Origin: Acanthosoma haemorrhoidale
Lineage: Eukaryota; Arthropoda; Insecta; Hemiptera; Acanthosomatidae
Assembly: GCA_930367205.1 (NCBI GenBank)
Contig: OV884011.1
Location: 111,343,139-111,407,138 of the forward strand
Direction of reading: 5' to 3'
Length of the DNA: 64,000 nucleotides
Numbering within the stretch: position 1 is the stretch's first letter; each line of letters starts with the position of its first letter. Both the position numbers and the translations under genes were made by a program. A model generated the notes under the pieces. It was not told the origin of the DNA. It saw only the letters and a list, made by a program, of their open reading frames with translations, and searched no databases. Below, piece after piece: positions 35,656 through 43,091 of the stretch.

Positions 35656-38600
35656 AATTATCAATATTTAAATGCTAATTGCGTATAGTCTGTTTAGTTG
35701 TGGCATGGCTATGACTATCATTATTGATAGTGGATTTAGTAATTTTCCTTAGTATTCTATACATCTATAATTGGCGTTCTGTTTCCATACATTCGTCATA
35801 GAATTTTCCTCCAATGACCAGGAACTCATCCGACTTTGAAAGTGTCAAAAGTTGTTGCAAGTTAAGACAGGGTGGATCTGAGTTTTATCTAACACAAGCT
35901 CTGCTGTCAACATGAAAAGTGTCTTCAGAGGCGGTGAGTGGAGATATGAAAATTCTACAACTTATCCAAAGCGTATGCTCCTACAGATCACCGTACTATG
36001 CACTTATTTTAATACACTATCTTATTGCTGAAGACTCCAAGACAAGAAATGTTTCCACTAAGGCATTTTCACGATTTGATATCATTGGGATATGCCAGAA
36101 ACATGCCAGCCGGGTTGAGGATATTGGTAGAATGTTCCGTGTAGCGAAGCGCTAACTATATATGTAAATTACCCTACACTCTGGTTCATAATGTATTATA
36201 ATAGAAATGCAAATCTGTGTAAACTTCTTGTGATAAATCATAGAGGGGTCGGCAGATGTAAACAAGTAACAGAGGATCGAGGGTACAGCAATAAACCTAA
36301 GGGGGATTAGCCAGCTGACTGCCATAAATAGACCGGGCATAAATAGACCGGGGGGAGACCTTCAGTCTCTTCCGGCAGCCATAAAATCTAAAAGCCATGC
36401 CAATAAACAGTCCTATAGGGGACGAGCGATCACGTATCGCTCGGTAGGTGTGAAATCATAAAGCACACCCTTTTAGGCCAACAGTCATAAAACTTAAGGG
36501 GGATTAGCCACCTGGGCATCATAAAACATACCCCCTGCAGCCAGGCTCCGCCTTCCGGTAGGCAGGGTGAAAAGATATTTAAATTAAGGGTTTTCACCCT
36601 GCAGCCCCACTCTTTCCTAGTCTCTTCATCTAGATAGTCGCTATCACTCGTCGCGATACGCCAGGGCCCCGGGACCCTGGGAGTAAGCCCACTCAGCCTT
36701 CCACTAGTCTACTCTCTCTCTGCCCCACCTCTGGGCAGTCACCTCATAGCCTCTAGCAGACCTCTGACGACTTGTACTATTACGTTGCCGGTCTCTCGCC
36801 CGACTCTGAAAACTGGTCTTATTCTTTATGAATCTCTGAACCGATTCCTGAACACAGTGTATTGTCAGGACACATCCCTATCAATAAAATGGAGTCAGAT
36901 ATTAACGCCGACATGGAACATGGTCCATGTTATTAACTACAACAATCCGCACTTGTCACCAGGGCTAGAGTGATCAGGCACTCCCCTAGTGACGCCCCCC
37001 GACAATTGTTGACACCCGACAATTGTTGACACTCCGACAATTGGTGACCCCGACGTGATCAAGAAGTCTCGACATGCCTATGGCCCGACGCTCATCGACA
37101 TTCCGGTTCAGTAACTTCCTAATATCCCAGTAAATCAGTCAATTGGTATTTTTTATATAATATAAATTTTTGTGGCAAAAACAAAATTAAACTTTTTTTC
37201 AGATTATTGCTCCACATCAAAAAAAATCTCAGTACCAATGAATCTGGAGGTTTTTTAGTTTTGGAACCTAACCTTTGTTTTATTTTATTTATAGAAATAA
37301 AATTAAGTTAAAGTAATAGGATGAGAGAAATTAGAGTTTATCCAAATAATTGTTGCCCACTATTTGTCAAAAACGAATTGTAAAATATTTGTCTTGATCG
37401 ATCTTAATTCCCCTTTCAGTCTCTTTTTCCTTTTGGATTGCTTTGTGCATCATTTGCTCTCTTTCTTTTTTATCATACATTATTTGTTATATTCGTGTGA
37501 GAACAGGTCATTTAAGCCACGATAATTCAATAAGAATAATTACTTTTCACGAGGAAGGAAAATTTTTGCGTAACATATCAAACCACGTTTGTTTTCAGTA
37601 CTCTACAGTTTCAAGGGACATCAAAAGGTAAAGAGAGACCGGTAGTAATTCAAAAATTCCAAATTTATGACGTTCAAAAGTCAACGATCCCATTGACGAC
37701 CGATTTATTAGGATGCAAGCGCTTGGGGAACGCAATTCAAGAGCTTCCGGCATTAGGAGCTTCGTTGCTTGTATTCGACGGATAATAATATCAGAGCTAA
37801 CCGTCAGAAGAAGACGTAGAGAGTCAATCCTTAGCTAAAGAAGGCCTGTGAATGAATCCCTTTTTATTGCTGAACACCGGCAGAGAATAAGGTTTCTAAG
37901 AGAACGCCAATCTTGGACTGAAGAGAAATGGAAAAATATCCCATACATTGGATAGGTACTCTTCGACCCTAAATACAACTGCATGGCAGCAGGTAGTATA
38001 GGCTAGAGAACGGTACAGTCAGTGATCCGGGCTAGAAACCACCCACAGACTGTGGGATCCACTCCACAATTGGAGTATCCTCTATCAGATTCAGGCAGAT
38101 GAAGAATCCTCGTGGGAAGTAGTTAAGATGAGATTGAAGAACGCCTCCATACGTACGATGGATTCCCGATGAGTACATATTCCAGATGTTTAGGGAGATC
38201 AAGTCCCCGAGACAGAATAACTGACAAAATGCTGCGGGATTAGTAGTCCGTTTCAATAAGATAACGGAGAAGATGAGGGAGTCGATTAGGAAGAGGTGGA
38301 TGGCAGAATGGGATTTTTATCCACAATATTAAAGCAACTGGCTAATGAGACAGGATGAAAGGAAGGATTCTCCAATGAGTGCTCGTTCTTGGAGTGTGTA
38401 CGATGACCAACGCTAGTCCCAAAGAAGAAATGAGGGTACAAGACGAATGAATGGAGCCGAGATGCGTATAAAAGAACCCAAACCCCGAAACTAGTGTGGA
38501 GGAGACCGGAAACATTTGTTGGCAGAGACTGGGAAACGACAAGAGAAAGAAAATACGGAGGAACGAGACCACGGCATGCCCCGCGTAGGAAAGAAAGGAA

Positions 38601-41600
38601 ATGCCATGGATTTGGGAAAGCAGGACATGTTACCACACGGTGCCCTCGCAGGAAGTGTTTTGAGTGTGGTGAGGAAGGGTACATCGGGAGGCATTGCCTG
38701 AATATCTTCAGGAGGAGAGAATACCAACGGCCATAACCGATGGAGGTAAACACTCAAAAAGTAAGTTAGAGACGGGAAAAGTGGATCATCAGAATATGAG
38801 TCATCGGGGACGTCGGGAACTGAAGGAGAAGAAGTGAGGCATAACAGCAACAGGAGACAGACAAGGCAAAATGACGCGTCACGCTGATGGGAGTGACCTA
38901 CTGAAACCTGACGAGAGTGTCAGCAGAGAGGCAACCACATCCTAAGATGTAATACAATTCAGGAGAGGAAGTGCACGTTGCCAATTATCAAATTCGGGAA
39001 AGAAGAGAGGTGTCTAGTGGAAGCACGAACGCCATCGTATCTCGCAGCGTGCTAGCGAGGTTGGGTGGAGGAGACAGAGCACACCAGATCAACAATTGTA
39101 GATTACTCACTCTGGAAGGGCCCAGCGAGGTAATGGGGAAGCGGCCGTAGGGTTGCGAAAATGGACGAAAGTAGTGGAAAGTAGAAATGACGGTGCACGT
39201 AGTGAATGTCATGCCGCGTGTATACCAAATAACTTCAGGGCGCGATTTGTTGGGGAAAGTAGGAGAGCGTATAAAAAATGAAGGGAGTAAATGGAGGATT
39301 AAGGTGGGGAAGATAATTTATCATAGTTGTGGAAGTATACGGGGTGAGAGAGTACAGATAGGAGGGGTTAAGAAGGTGGTGGATTGGAGAGAGAAAATGC
39401 GGAAGGAGTTTCGGGATGTTATTTTTGTAGAGGGAGACATGCTGGAAGCAACCGGGAAAACGGTACACGAATTCCCATAGAAAACTGAGCACGTGACGTA
39501 CGTGAATGGAAGGAGATATTCCCAGGCACTCCGGTAGCATATTCGAAAAGAATTCGACGAGCTAATAAGGGGGATATTATTAGAAATAGTACTTCACAGT
39601 ATAATAGTCTCTTGTGGGCGGTGAAGAAAAAGAGTAGAACGAGGAGCGATATCGAGCCGTAGTAGACTTCAGGTAACTGAATGATAACACGGTGGATAAA
39701 AAGAATCCATTCCAGGATTCGAGGAAATCGTAGATAGATAGGCAAAGTACCCTGGATCTAAAGACGGGGTACCAACAAATCCGACTGAGTGCTCAGGATA
39801 GACATAAGACGGAGTTATCATTCAAGAAAGGGAACTACGAATTCACGGTGGAATTTAAGGTGGAAAGAGGTCCTGGCACAATAAAACATGAACATCGTGT
39901 ACAAGCCAGGGACAGAAAATGTAACTCGCGTGCCATCATGGTGAATGCCGTGGAAGAAGGGGAATCGTTGGGTGGTATCCAACAATTCATAGAAGAATGG
40001 GCGCCGGGAGAAGCCGGTAGGGGTGGGAAACAGTATGATGGAGACAGGACCGAAAACCCGACAACGGAGCAGTCCGATGGTGAACAACCCAGGGACATGG
40101 AAACGACAGAAGGCATTATCAATGACAAACGTCGCCGGATTAGCTGGAAGACGAAGACATCAGGGTTGGTGATGGTGACGTCTATGGGAAGAGTCGAATT
40201 ACGACAATTTGGTCGTCACCGGGAGTCAGAGAGGACCAAATCTGTAGGCTCCTGGAAGACGCGACGAAACCCGGAAATACGTACCATCTGTTCGTGGTCA
40301 ATGCGACGATCTGGGAGCGAATCAAGAAATTATGGCAGAAGGAACAGGTGGTATGGATCGTGTGTTGGTCCGGTGTATGGTGGTGGTCAAAACTCTGCGG
40401 GACTTCGAACGCAGCGTGAGGTTACGTTAGCATATCATCAGGGGATGATTAACCACCGTGGTGTACAGGAGACGACACAAGCCCTACAGTGGCGGTATTT
40501 CTAGTGGGAGATGCGCAAACTAAATTAGGGCCTCATTGAATCATGCGACGTGTGCCTCAGAACGAAATATGACCGTCATACCACCCCCCCCCCCAATGGA
40601 CGCTAGAAGGAGCCACCTACGGTGAAGGCACCACTGATGGACTTACAGGTTAAGGGATTCCCGGCGAATATAGCGATGCTGATAACTCTGATTACTGAAT
40701 ATGCCGAGTGATAACTCCATCTATACAATAACAGGGTTCACGCCGTTCAAACTCTTGTTAGGCTTACGCGAACGAGCACGAAACTGGTTGGGGACGGCAG
40801 TGGGTGAGGGGATGGTGGATCAACTACTTAACACCCACGTACGTCTGGCTAAAACTTGATGGACAGTACGTGACCGAATCATGAACGAAAAAGCCAGGCG
40901 CGTAGCGAAAGGGAATTTAAAGGTCCGGGAAAGGATGGGGGCAATTTTAATTAGAACCATCATACACCGCAAACTCGGATCTAACCGATCCAAGGAACCA
41001 GTCCAGTACGAGGGACCCTTCAAGGTTATTCTAATTCGGGAACATAGCATGGTACTATAACATAACATAGTAACTGTAGCGACCGCTAACTACATAGGTT
41101 AAATTGTGTTTATTGACTAGTGTCTGGGACACAAATGTGAACTGGAACTAAACCTGCGACATATGTGTACATGAGAAGAGTTGTTTCGGGGAGGGATGCG
41201 GTCGCTTACTAAAAAAAATAACAAGAACCACCAGTGACTTCCATGAAGTACCGAGGCAGGTATACACTAAAAGGGGCTTTTAGGAGCTTATATATAATAT
41301 TAGGATTACAATATTCTTAGCAGTATATAACTAATGATCATTTCACAATTTAATAATGTCTTATGTCATATATAAACAATTGTTATCCTAACCATTATTT
41401 TTATGGAATGTTAGTGCGGATATTTCTATGATTTAATATAAATATGTAACAAATCATAAACATGGGAGCTAGTACAGCTGGAGAAAGATATATATATATA
41501 AATAGATTACATCGCCAACCTAAGTTACAATTTATTACACAATGAAATCATTAGTCTAGTTCATGAAATTATTTTGCCAGAACGAAGATCTCCATTTTCA

Positions 41601-41873
41601 AATGTACAGCATAAAGTGGTACTACTGTGACGATAGTGTAAAGAGGAGTCTAAGGATATTTCAAGAGGTTACTAAGAAACCGATGACATTGATGGCTGGA
41701 GGCATATTTCCCGTGAACCTGAATACTTTTTCTCAAGTAATTCGCATGCAATTACAATTGCATATTAAAATGCTATATCCTATTATGTATTATGATTTGT
41801 TTTTTTACAGGTGATGAAGAGTGCTTACTCCTATTACAATATTGTCAGCGCTTTTAACATTGGACAGAACTAA
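16112..41873 (+). CDS. Insect odorant receptor (7tm_6), five exons over 25.8 kb
   Basis: Odorant-gated cation-channel subunit expected in the dendritic membrane of olfactory neurons, where the family works with the co-receptor Orco. Exons are 16112-17010, 35257-35356, 35459-35563, 41581-41736 and 41811-41873. All introns are GT-AG, with phases 2, 0, 0 and 0, joining to 440 codons and TAA. Family signatures: HHQVIMR at the end of exon 1, two short transmembrane-rich exons, then KWYYCDD, LMAGGIFPVNLNTFSQ (about residues 405-420) and VMKSAYSYYNIVSAFN at the C-terminus. Hydrophobic segments fit seven membrane spans. Length is normal for the family (about 380-450). The first in-frame ATG (16112) is taken as start; the frame is open upstream to 16034 but has no ATG. 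No stop or frameshift is seen, so the gene appears intact. The family call is near certain; the exon joins are inference from phase and motif. Confidence 0.88.
17286..17600 (-). mobile_element. LINE-A family 3' fragment
   Basis: On the minus strand one frame reads KGLQQLQNGIMRKVTDI and DAPSVDEFIYGRHI, the C-terminal region of a non-LTR RT ORF. The DNA at 17302-17420 resembles 9606-9720 at the 3' end of LINE-A (both contain TTGCCATCGATG and TGAACTCATCCAC-like stretches). It is cut on the right by the LTR at 17603. Confidence 0.65.
17603..17788 (+). mobile_element. 5' LTR of a decayed Gypsy, with tRNA-Phe type PBS
   Basis: Begins AGTTAAGG and ends ATTAGCT. It aligns along its length with the LTR of the young Gypsy at 28901 (both start AGTTAAG and share CAGCCT-AATCC). 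It is followed by TGGTGCTGAAACCCGG (17788-17803), a slightly degraded version of the young element's primer site. TATA directly before it may be half of a TSD. Confidence 0.7.
17896..18958 (+). pseudogene. Gypsy gag, decayed copy
   Basis: Starts ATG at 17896 (MAELRPAAFEVPQLPKE) but an in-frame TGA follows after about 34 codons, and several later shifts break the frame. Recognisable blocks match the intact gag at 29176: GELNHFLKGGDRV, VCRVKRKVLNLIQADEETPW, WTPEEDIFQMFRETKSPRQ, and two CCHC zinc knuckles (CHGCRKTGHLVAQC and CGEGGHIARQC with its first cysteine lost). At about 18976 it jumps directly to sequence matching the middle of an LTR (18976-19058), so pol has been deleted. Confidence 0.85.
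18976..19058 (+). mobile_element. Partial 3' LTR of the decayed Gypsy
   Basis: AAGCACAGTCTTGTGACAAC and onward matches 17700-17775 of the 5' LTR with few differences. It ends against the LTR of an oppositely oriented element at about 19059. Confidence 0.6.
19059..19234 (-). mobile_element. 3' LTR of antisense Gypsy-3
   Basis: Nearly identical to the solo LTR at 7882-8062 from AATGTGATAAAGAGAAGG to TTTAACT, but its left end lacks the AGTTA terminus. On the minus strand the LTR starts AGTTAAAG at 19234, directly after a polypurine tract (CCCCCC on the + strand at 19234-19240), as expected for a 3' LTR. Confidence 0.75.
19480..22450 (-). pseudogene. Gypsy-3 pol, decayed antisense copy
   Basis: Minus-strand domains run from right to left. 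Protease VDTGSTNTIM lies at about 22290. RT stretches include SPYNSPLWAVKKK, a changed motif LDLKAWYHQIEMA and the catalytic box YMDDLLVFST (about 21330). RNase H is mostly missing. The integrase shows a zinc-binding H2C2 region (CEICHRTKYDRH), then DTFTWKGHKWVSVVDLFSKV, IASDGGREFDN and HPKSRGGIERLHST with the D, D and E. It is in the same family as the young Gypsy-1. Frameshifts near 21600, 20870 and 19760 and loss of most of RNase H make it dead. LINE-B abuts it at about 22500. Confidence 0.85.
22508..24964 (+). pseudogene. LINE-B, jockey-like ORF2 (endonuclease-RT)
   Basis: The endonuclease domain (22508-23005) shows ASAYCPPNKSIS, FLVGGDFNAKHQHWGS and the C-terminal SSDHSPLLLTI. The RT (23048-24363) has the upstream region with DSFNSYLSSLSTRDNSLW, then KSPGYDLLTPQILKQLP, RPITLLPILSKIFE, HQFGFRQRHSTAQQ, AGVPQGSVHGSILYNLYT and a catalytic box changed to LADDTAVLSS. 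The C-terminus ends at TAA 24962-24964 (RRLKRQWPRDLL). Frame breaks near 23000 and 23985 and a stop at 24362 make it inactive. The start shown is only the first recognisable base; the 5' end is truncated. A near-identical partial copy lies inverted at 25263-26374. Confidence 0.88.
24965..25262. other. Spacer between the inverted LINE-B copies
   Basis: Probably begins with the 3' UTR of the + copy (GC-rich to about 25140, then T-rich). Open frames here show no recognisable domain. I looked for receptor exons and saw none. Confidence 0.4.
25263..26374 (-). pseudogene. LINE-B antisense partial copy (RT)
   Basis: Carries the RT region from VKRRLASFRSDSFNSYLSSL to SDTAVLSSHSDPDIASQ on the minus strand. 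It matches 23236-24372 almost residue for residue, with four differences in about 180 aligned residues of the first block. It is truncated at both ends: the 5' side stops at about 26374 against Gypsy-2 integrase DNA, and the 3' side stops at about 25263, 0.6 kb short of the ORF end. An in-frame deletion removes several residues before the LADD box. Together with the + copy it forms a 1.1-kb inverted repeat. Confidence 0.88.
26381..28900 (-). pseudogene. Gypsy-2 pol and gag 3' part (antisense)
   Basis: On the minus strand from right to left: the gag end (YAYNFKYLNGPLLKYALKK and VINLPNFIQNKLKRKYIG), then a protease with LYDSGSNISLIN at about 28400. RT follows (SSSPYAAPVTMVFKEEEGKG; LPYGLKSAPAIFQRV; catalytic YIDDVLI at about 27490). 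RNase H shows FTDASIEGVGAIL, FSDHRPLENF and NPGKENLEADCLSR. The integrase starts with HIGTKQLILTIGNRFYIKK and is cut at about 26380. One frameshift near 27700 splits the RT. Base composition is much AT-richer than the Gypsy-1 family, so it is a different lineage. The gag continues beyond the Gypsy-1 insertion at 34241. Confidence 0.88.
28901..29080 (+). repeat. Gypsy-1 5' LTR
   Basis: 180 bp, identical base for base to 34055-34234 on my reading. It would carry the promoter and polyadenylation signals; AATAAA occurs twice near the 3' end. Confidence 0.95.
29080..29097 (+). promoter_or_regulatory. Gypsy-1 primer-binding site (tRNA-Phe)
   Basis: TGGTGCCGAAACCCGGGA directly at the LTR end, complementary over 18 bases to the 3' end of insect tRNA-Phe (…TCCCGGGTTTCGGCACCA, from my knowledge of the Drosophila tRNA). 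Confidence 0.85.
29176..30366 (+). CDS. Gypsy-1 Gag (396 aa)
   Basis: Nucleocapsid/capsid polyprotein that would package the element RNA in cytoplasmic particles. It starts at ATG 29176, 80 bases after the primer site. The capsid-like helical region covers about residues 40-240 (LNHFLKGGDRL, NQIQADEETPWELIK, WTPEEDIFQMFRETKSPRQ). Two perfect CCHC zinc knuckles follow at about 290-325: CHGCRKAGHLVAQC and CFECGEEGHIARHC. The tail is acidic then basic and serine-rich. It ends at a TGA (30364-30366). The pol frame is the same frame and stays open from the base after this TGA, so Gag-Pol probably arises by stop-codon readthrough. Confidence 0.95.
   Translation: MTEGGILRQPVLNLVEGADIRRVGTMPEVHATALALMRVKAMNTQDLRKAVAELERFTGELGELNHFLKGGDRLTALIGAKAEENLIDPRDAESLKAALICRVKRKILNQIQADEETPWELIKMRLKKAYGGGRWTPEEDIFQMFRETKSPRQSNGQYAAGLVVRFNKITEKMRESISVEEVEGRMGFLSTILKVQLAKETGRKEGFSDERSFSECAQSMIDTSAKEEEVRVQDVDNEWSRVAYKRTRTLKTTWRRPETSVIGRDKGTTGERRFRGTRPRYAPPREERKCHGCRKAGHLVAQCPRTKCFECGEEGHIARHCPYIFRRREYQRPEPMEVNTQEVRERRSMTHGESGSSEDESSGTSETEGEEARRSRNRRQTGQKVESRRWEQRDEA
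30424..33747 (+). CDS. Gypsy-1 Pol: protease, RT, RNase H, integrase (1,107 aa from ATG)
   Basis: Complete Ty3/Gypsy Pol. Protease: LVDTGSTNTI (active D at about 18). RT: SPYNSPLWAVRKK, FSTLDLKAGYHQIKM and the catalytic box YMDDLLVF at about 337-344. RNase H: TTDASEYALGAVLSQ (about 484), ALERELLGIVWAI, HTDHRPLQW and KPGKENVVADWLSRA. Integrase: H2C2 zinc region (HHRGVQ...CAVCLTTKYDRH, about 770-820), then the DDE residues in QVDTFTW (about 840), IASDGGREFDN (about 893) and SRGGIERLHST (about 929), and a basic C-terminal domain. The frame is continuous with gag across one TGA. The ATG at 30424 is not conserved in the copy at 38.9 kb, so a readthrough product starting upstream is more likely than independent initiation. 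Confidence 0.95.
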   Translation: MCALPIIRVKGGEMCLVDTGSTNTIMSRGALERLYGGERALQIQVCNCSLITLGGPCEVVGELVIGLNRWAKKGGDLKIHIVGNMPREYQVIVGCDMLGKVGARVENIGEKWNIKLGKVEYKCQGTIWDGRARIGAVNKIEGWREGLQREFEDIFYVEGDTLGATGKTVHEIQLKKERVTYVKERRYPQALRRHIREELESLKRQGIIIDSTSPYNSPLWAVRKKNRPGDETEKYRVVIDYRKLNENTTDEKYPIPRFEDILDRLNGATIFSTLDLKAGYHQIKMSANDQDKTAFTFERGHYQFTRMPFGLKNAPITFQRLMDEFLRGIDEAVCQVYMDDLLVFSRTEAEHVEHLRSVFQRVREFGLKLSMEKSLLGKKKINFLGHTISQEGVKPDSTKVEAIRRMVVPTDVKGIRRLLGTLNYYRRFVPDMAAYLVPINNLLRKGARVVITPIMEQNIRKCMSSLQEEPILAFPDFQHPFTITTDASEYALGAVLSQERDGGERPVAYASRRLTETEARYSALERELLGIVWAIDHFRPYVFGRKFRVHTDHRPLQWVAKLKESSARVTRWKEFLSQYNMEIIYKPGKENVVADWLSRAITVNALEEGEPSGEIQQFLREWTPGEDGSLGTRGDSEGEETLEEEGSAAERPVEMEVTEGIVNDKRRQIIWKSKTSGRLQIAYDSYGRSKIATIWSPPGVRNHQICRALKDASEPGKTHHVFVGNATIWEKIRRLWRTEQLGVDRIFIRCTSMVETLKDREQQLEVTLAYHQGKTNHRGVQETLQALRRRYFWWGMKKSIQEMIGACAVCLTTKYDRHPPRGRQEESPTAETPLSDLQVDTFTWRGYKWVTTIDSFSKVAMAHPVQDRSSDAVMLALNTWFQFYGVPDRIASDGGREFDNANIRKEMKTLDVSWHLNTPGHPKSRGGIERLHSTLSDHLRVYHAEKGLPANEAMPKAVAAYNHSIHTATGFSPFEILFGLRERRRNGAETVADKGMAEKMSSNTVALRKICDKVRERITRDKARRVERENLKVWDRMGELKIGTIVYKKLGSNRSKELVRYEGPFKVVVIREHNVVTIESIRPPKKRRNVHIEQLKLPPGGEVVDQE
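34045..34054 (+). other. Gypsy-1 polypurine tract
   Basis: GGTGGGGGGG immediately before the 3' LTR, the usual site of plus-strand priming. Confidence 0.8.
34055..34234 (+). repeat. Gypsy-1 3' LTR
   Basis: Identical to the 5' LTR and followed by TATATA, matching the six bases before the 5' LTR. Confidence 0.95.
34241..34850 (-). pseudogene. Gypsy-2 gag 5' part (antisense)
   Basis: Minus-strand gag starts near 34843 with METKAKFHFISEAGE and degenerates through several stops. Near 34260-34350 it reads ALNWYNIFWKQNSMFNWEAW followed by NNSFIETFSAH. Removing Gypsy-1 with its TATATA target repeat joins this to the gag piece at 28893. The 5' LTR of Gypsy-2 was not identified. Confidence 0.75.
35257..35356 (+). 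CDS. Odorant receptor exon 2 (100 bp)
   Basis: Preceded by TTGTTTGACAG and followed by GTAAGA. Its first base completes the arginine codon split at the end of exon 1. The next 33 codons begin HFHDWTAVFSVPALLSY and end LSLISASS. This is the position and character of the fifth membrane span that follows the HHQ-xx-R motif in insect receptors. It lies 18.2 kb from exon 1, just beyond the right edge of an antisense Gypsy. Confidence 0.85.
35459..35563 (+). CDS. Odorant receptor exon 3 (105 bp)
   Basis: Preceded by TTTTTATTACAG and followed by GTAAAT. The 35 codons begin WEKMPGTTAASLIMCG and end FSQRLTDL, matching the sixth membrane span and the following short intracellular stretch. Intron 2 before it is only 102 bp. 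Phase 0 at both ends. Confidence 0.85.
35629..35656. repeat. (AT)n microsatellite
   Basis: About 14 AT units just downstream of receptor exon 3, in intron 3. Confidence 0.9.
36140..37041 (+). mobile_element. LTR of a tRNA-Trp primed Gypsy, in receptor intron 3
   Basis: Starts TGTAGCGA-AGCGCTAACTA and shares its first 60 bases with LTRs at 46539 (+) and 43971 (-). It shares CATAAAATATAAAAGCCATG-like, GGGGACGAG and CTCCCCTAGTG blocks with the 46539 copy. It ends against a primer site. Near its end, the unit CGACAATTGTTGACAC is present twice before the final CGACAATTGGTGACCC. The region beyond the primer site is not recognisable as gag. Confidence 0.75.
37042..37059 (+). promoter_or_regulatory. 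Primer-binding site, tRNA-Trp type
   Basis: TGGTGACCCCGACGTGAT, complementary to the 3' end of insect tRNA-Trp (…ATCACGTCGGGGTCACCA). Confidence 0.75.
37640..37990 (+). pseudogene. Tc1-like transposase remnant
   Basis: One frame reads DPIDDRFIRMQALGERNSRA and then IRSFVACIRR; a shifted frame reads SELTVRRRRRESILS, a stop, then RRPVNESLFIAEHRQRIRFL and RERQSWTEEKWKNI. These are the DNA-binding and linker parts of a Tc1 transposase, up to the tryptophan-rich stretch before the first catalytic aspartate. The catalytic part is absent. It ends near the Gypsy-4 remnant. Confidence 0.75.
38050..41070 (+). pseudogene. Gypsy-4, heavily decayed relative of Gypsy-1
   Basis: Follows Gypsy-1 in order with many frameshifts and stops. 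Gag blocks run from about 38090 to 38900 (QADEESSWEVVKMRLKN, CPRRKCFECGEEGYIGRHC; the first zinc knuckle reads CHGFGKAGHVTTRC and has lost a cysteine). A TGA at about 38909 aligns with the Gypsy-1 gag stop. Protease is degraded at about 39000. Pol continues to about 39480, followed by a deletion of most of RT and RNase H: at 39840 the sequence jumps to the segment after RNase H. Integrase H2C2 pieces lie at 40430-40590, and the C-terminal domain with RVAKGNLKVRERMG at about 40890-41050. No LTRs were recognised. Confidence 0.8.
41075..41580. other. Right end of receptor intron 3
   Basis: Starts with TGTAGCGACCGCTAACTACATA, the first bases of the tRNA-Trp Gypsy LTR family, but similarity fades within about 30 bases. 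The remainder is AT-rich intron ending in the acceptor of exon 4. No other exon-like frame was found. Confidence 0.5.
41581..41736 (+). CDS. Odorant receptor exon 4
   Basis: Preceded by ATTTTGCCAG and followed by GTAATT. The 52 codons begin NEDLHFQMYSIKWYYCDD and end MAGGIFPVNLNTFSQ, the most conserved block of the insect receptor family, at the start of the seventh span. An ATG at 41563 opens the same frame but lies upstream of the acceptor and is intronic. Confidence 0.92.
41811..41873 (+). CDS. Odorant receptor exon 5 (terminal)
   Basis: After a 74-bp intron ending TTTTTTACAG, 20 codons read VMKSAYSYYNIVSAFNIGQN followed by TAA at 41871-41873. The SYSY-type motif at the end of the seventh span is diagnostic. 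No clear AATAAA signal was seen in the next 150 bases. Confidence 0.9.
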   Translation: MMKSAYSYYNIVSAFNIGQN

Positions 41874-43091
41874 TTTCAAACAATTTATGATTTATTTTCT
41901 TATAGCTGATAGTTAGCTATGTATGTATGTAGTAACGATTTATAGTTATTTAAACTGAAAAATATTTATCCAAAAAGATGGGTTTTATGTGTTAAAAAAA
42001 AAGTAAAGTATTTACATATATTTACGTATTATGTGTTTTATAATTATGTATTTTTCCCACAGAAATATGTAACTAAAAATCAGTAATATGTAAATGTGAA
42101 TGCAATCACTTACGTCTACAAAAAAATGTTATGCTAGTGACAGGTCTACAAATTATGGAGTATTTCCTCATGTGTAGTACAATGTATTTTGCTCATAAGC
42201 CATAATATTTCTGCTTTTCTTGGAGGTAAAGTTACATTTTGGTGTATGTATTAGCGTTGAGTCGTTTAGTTTGTTATATAAGTGTGTTAGAGTTATCTAG
42301 AAGTCATGAAAGGCTACCTCTTTACCAATGTTTATTATGTTTCCTCTACCATTATTAAAATTGTCGTATCTCAATTTAATATCAGTCCTGATAGTTTCTT
42401 TAATTTGTTTGTTCATATTTACTGCCTGATCGATATTATGTTCTGTATTCTAGTTGTTTTGTTCAGCTTCGCTTATGACAATGCTGTTTGTCCGTAGCAT
42501 CGATAGTACCAGTTAACTAACTAATAGCCGTTCCTAGTCCATTTATTAACTTCTATTGTGATTTCTCAGTAAGTCAATTTGATTCTTAGTTTCATGTATC
42601 ATATCTACTATTAAAGGGTAGATTGTTAAGTTATGATAGAGTAGAGTATGTTTTTGATGAGTCTAATAGGCTTATGTTATAAAAGTGGTAATTTTTAAAT
42701 TATTTTTCAATTATTTTTACATTATTTAAAGTGTAATGTGTTAGTCCGTTACTGTTCGCTAGGTCAGTCACTTTCAGTGAAGTTGTTGCAGTCCATAGCA
42801 TTGTCTGAATTAGCAGAAGTGTCTTTGTTGTTATCTGAAAAAGATTGCCGGTGTGTCAGGTGTTTATTACGAGGTCGTTGAATATTGTTAGCGTGCGTTT
42901 TCGTTATTTAATTTTTATCTCTATAGTAGTGTTTATCATTAATTGTCATCAGAAATTGTTGGAATGTCTTCCCGATTTTGGTTTAGTTTTTCTGTTCAAT
43001 CAGTATTTTCTTTTATTATTTTTGTCTTTACTAAGACATTTATTAGGCGTTTATCATTGTCGGGTCGTCACGAGGGAGGCGCCTGGTTACC
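41874..43091. other. 3' flank of the odorant receptor gene
   Basis: AT-rich, with no coding motif. It probably contains the receptor 3' UTR in its first part. The open frames at 42306 and 42845 are short, hydrophobic by composition, and unrecognised. Confidence 0.4.

Noticed and set aside
35919..36155. 78-codon ORF in receptor intron 3 as an extra exon
   Set aside because: No receptor motif, and exons 3 and 4 already join in phase without it.
41563..41814. Independent 83-codon gene starting at the ATG at 41563
   Set aside because: The ATG is upstream of a clear splice acceptor (41580) and the frame is the receptor's conserved penultimate exon running into intron 4.
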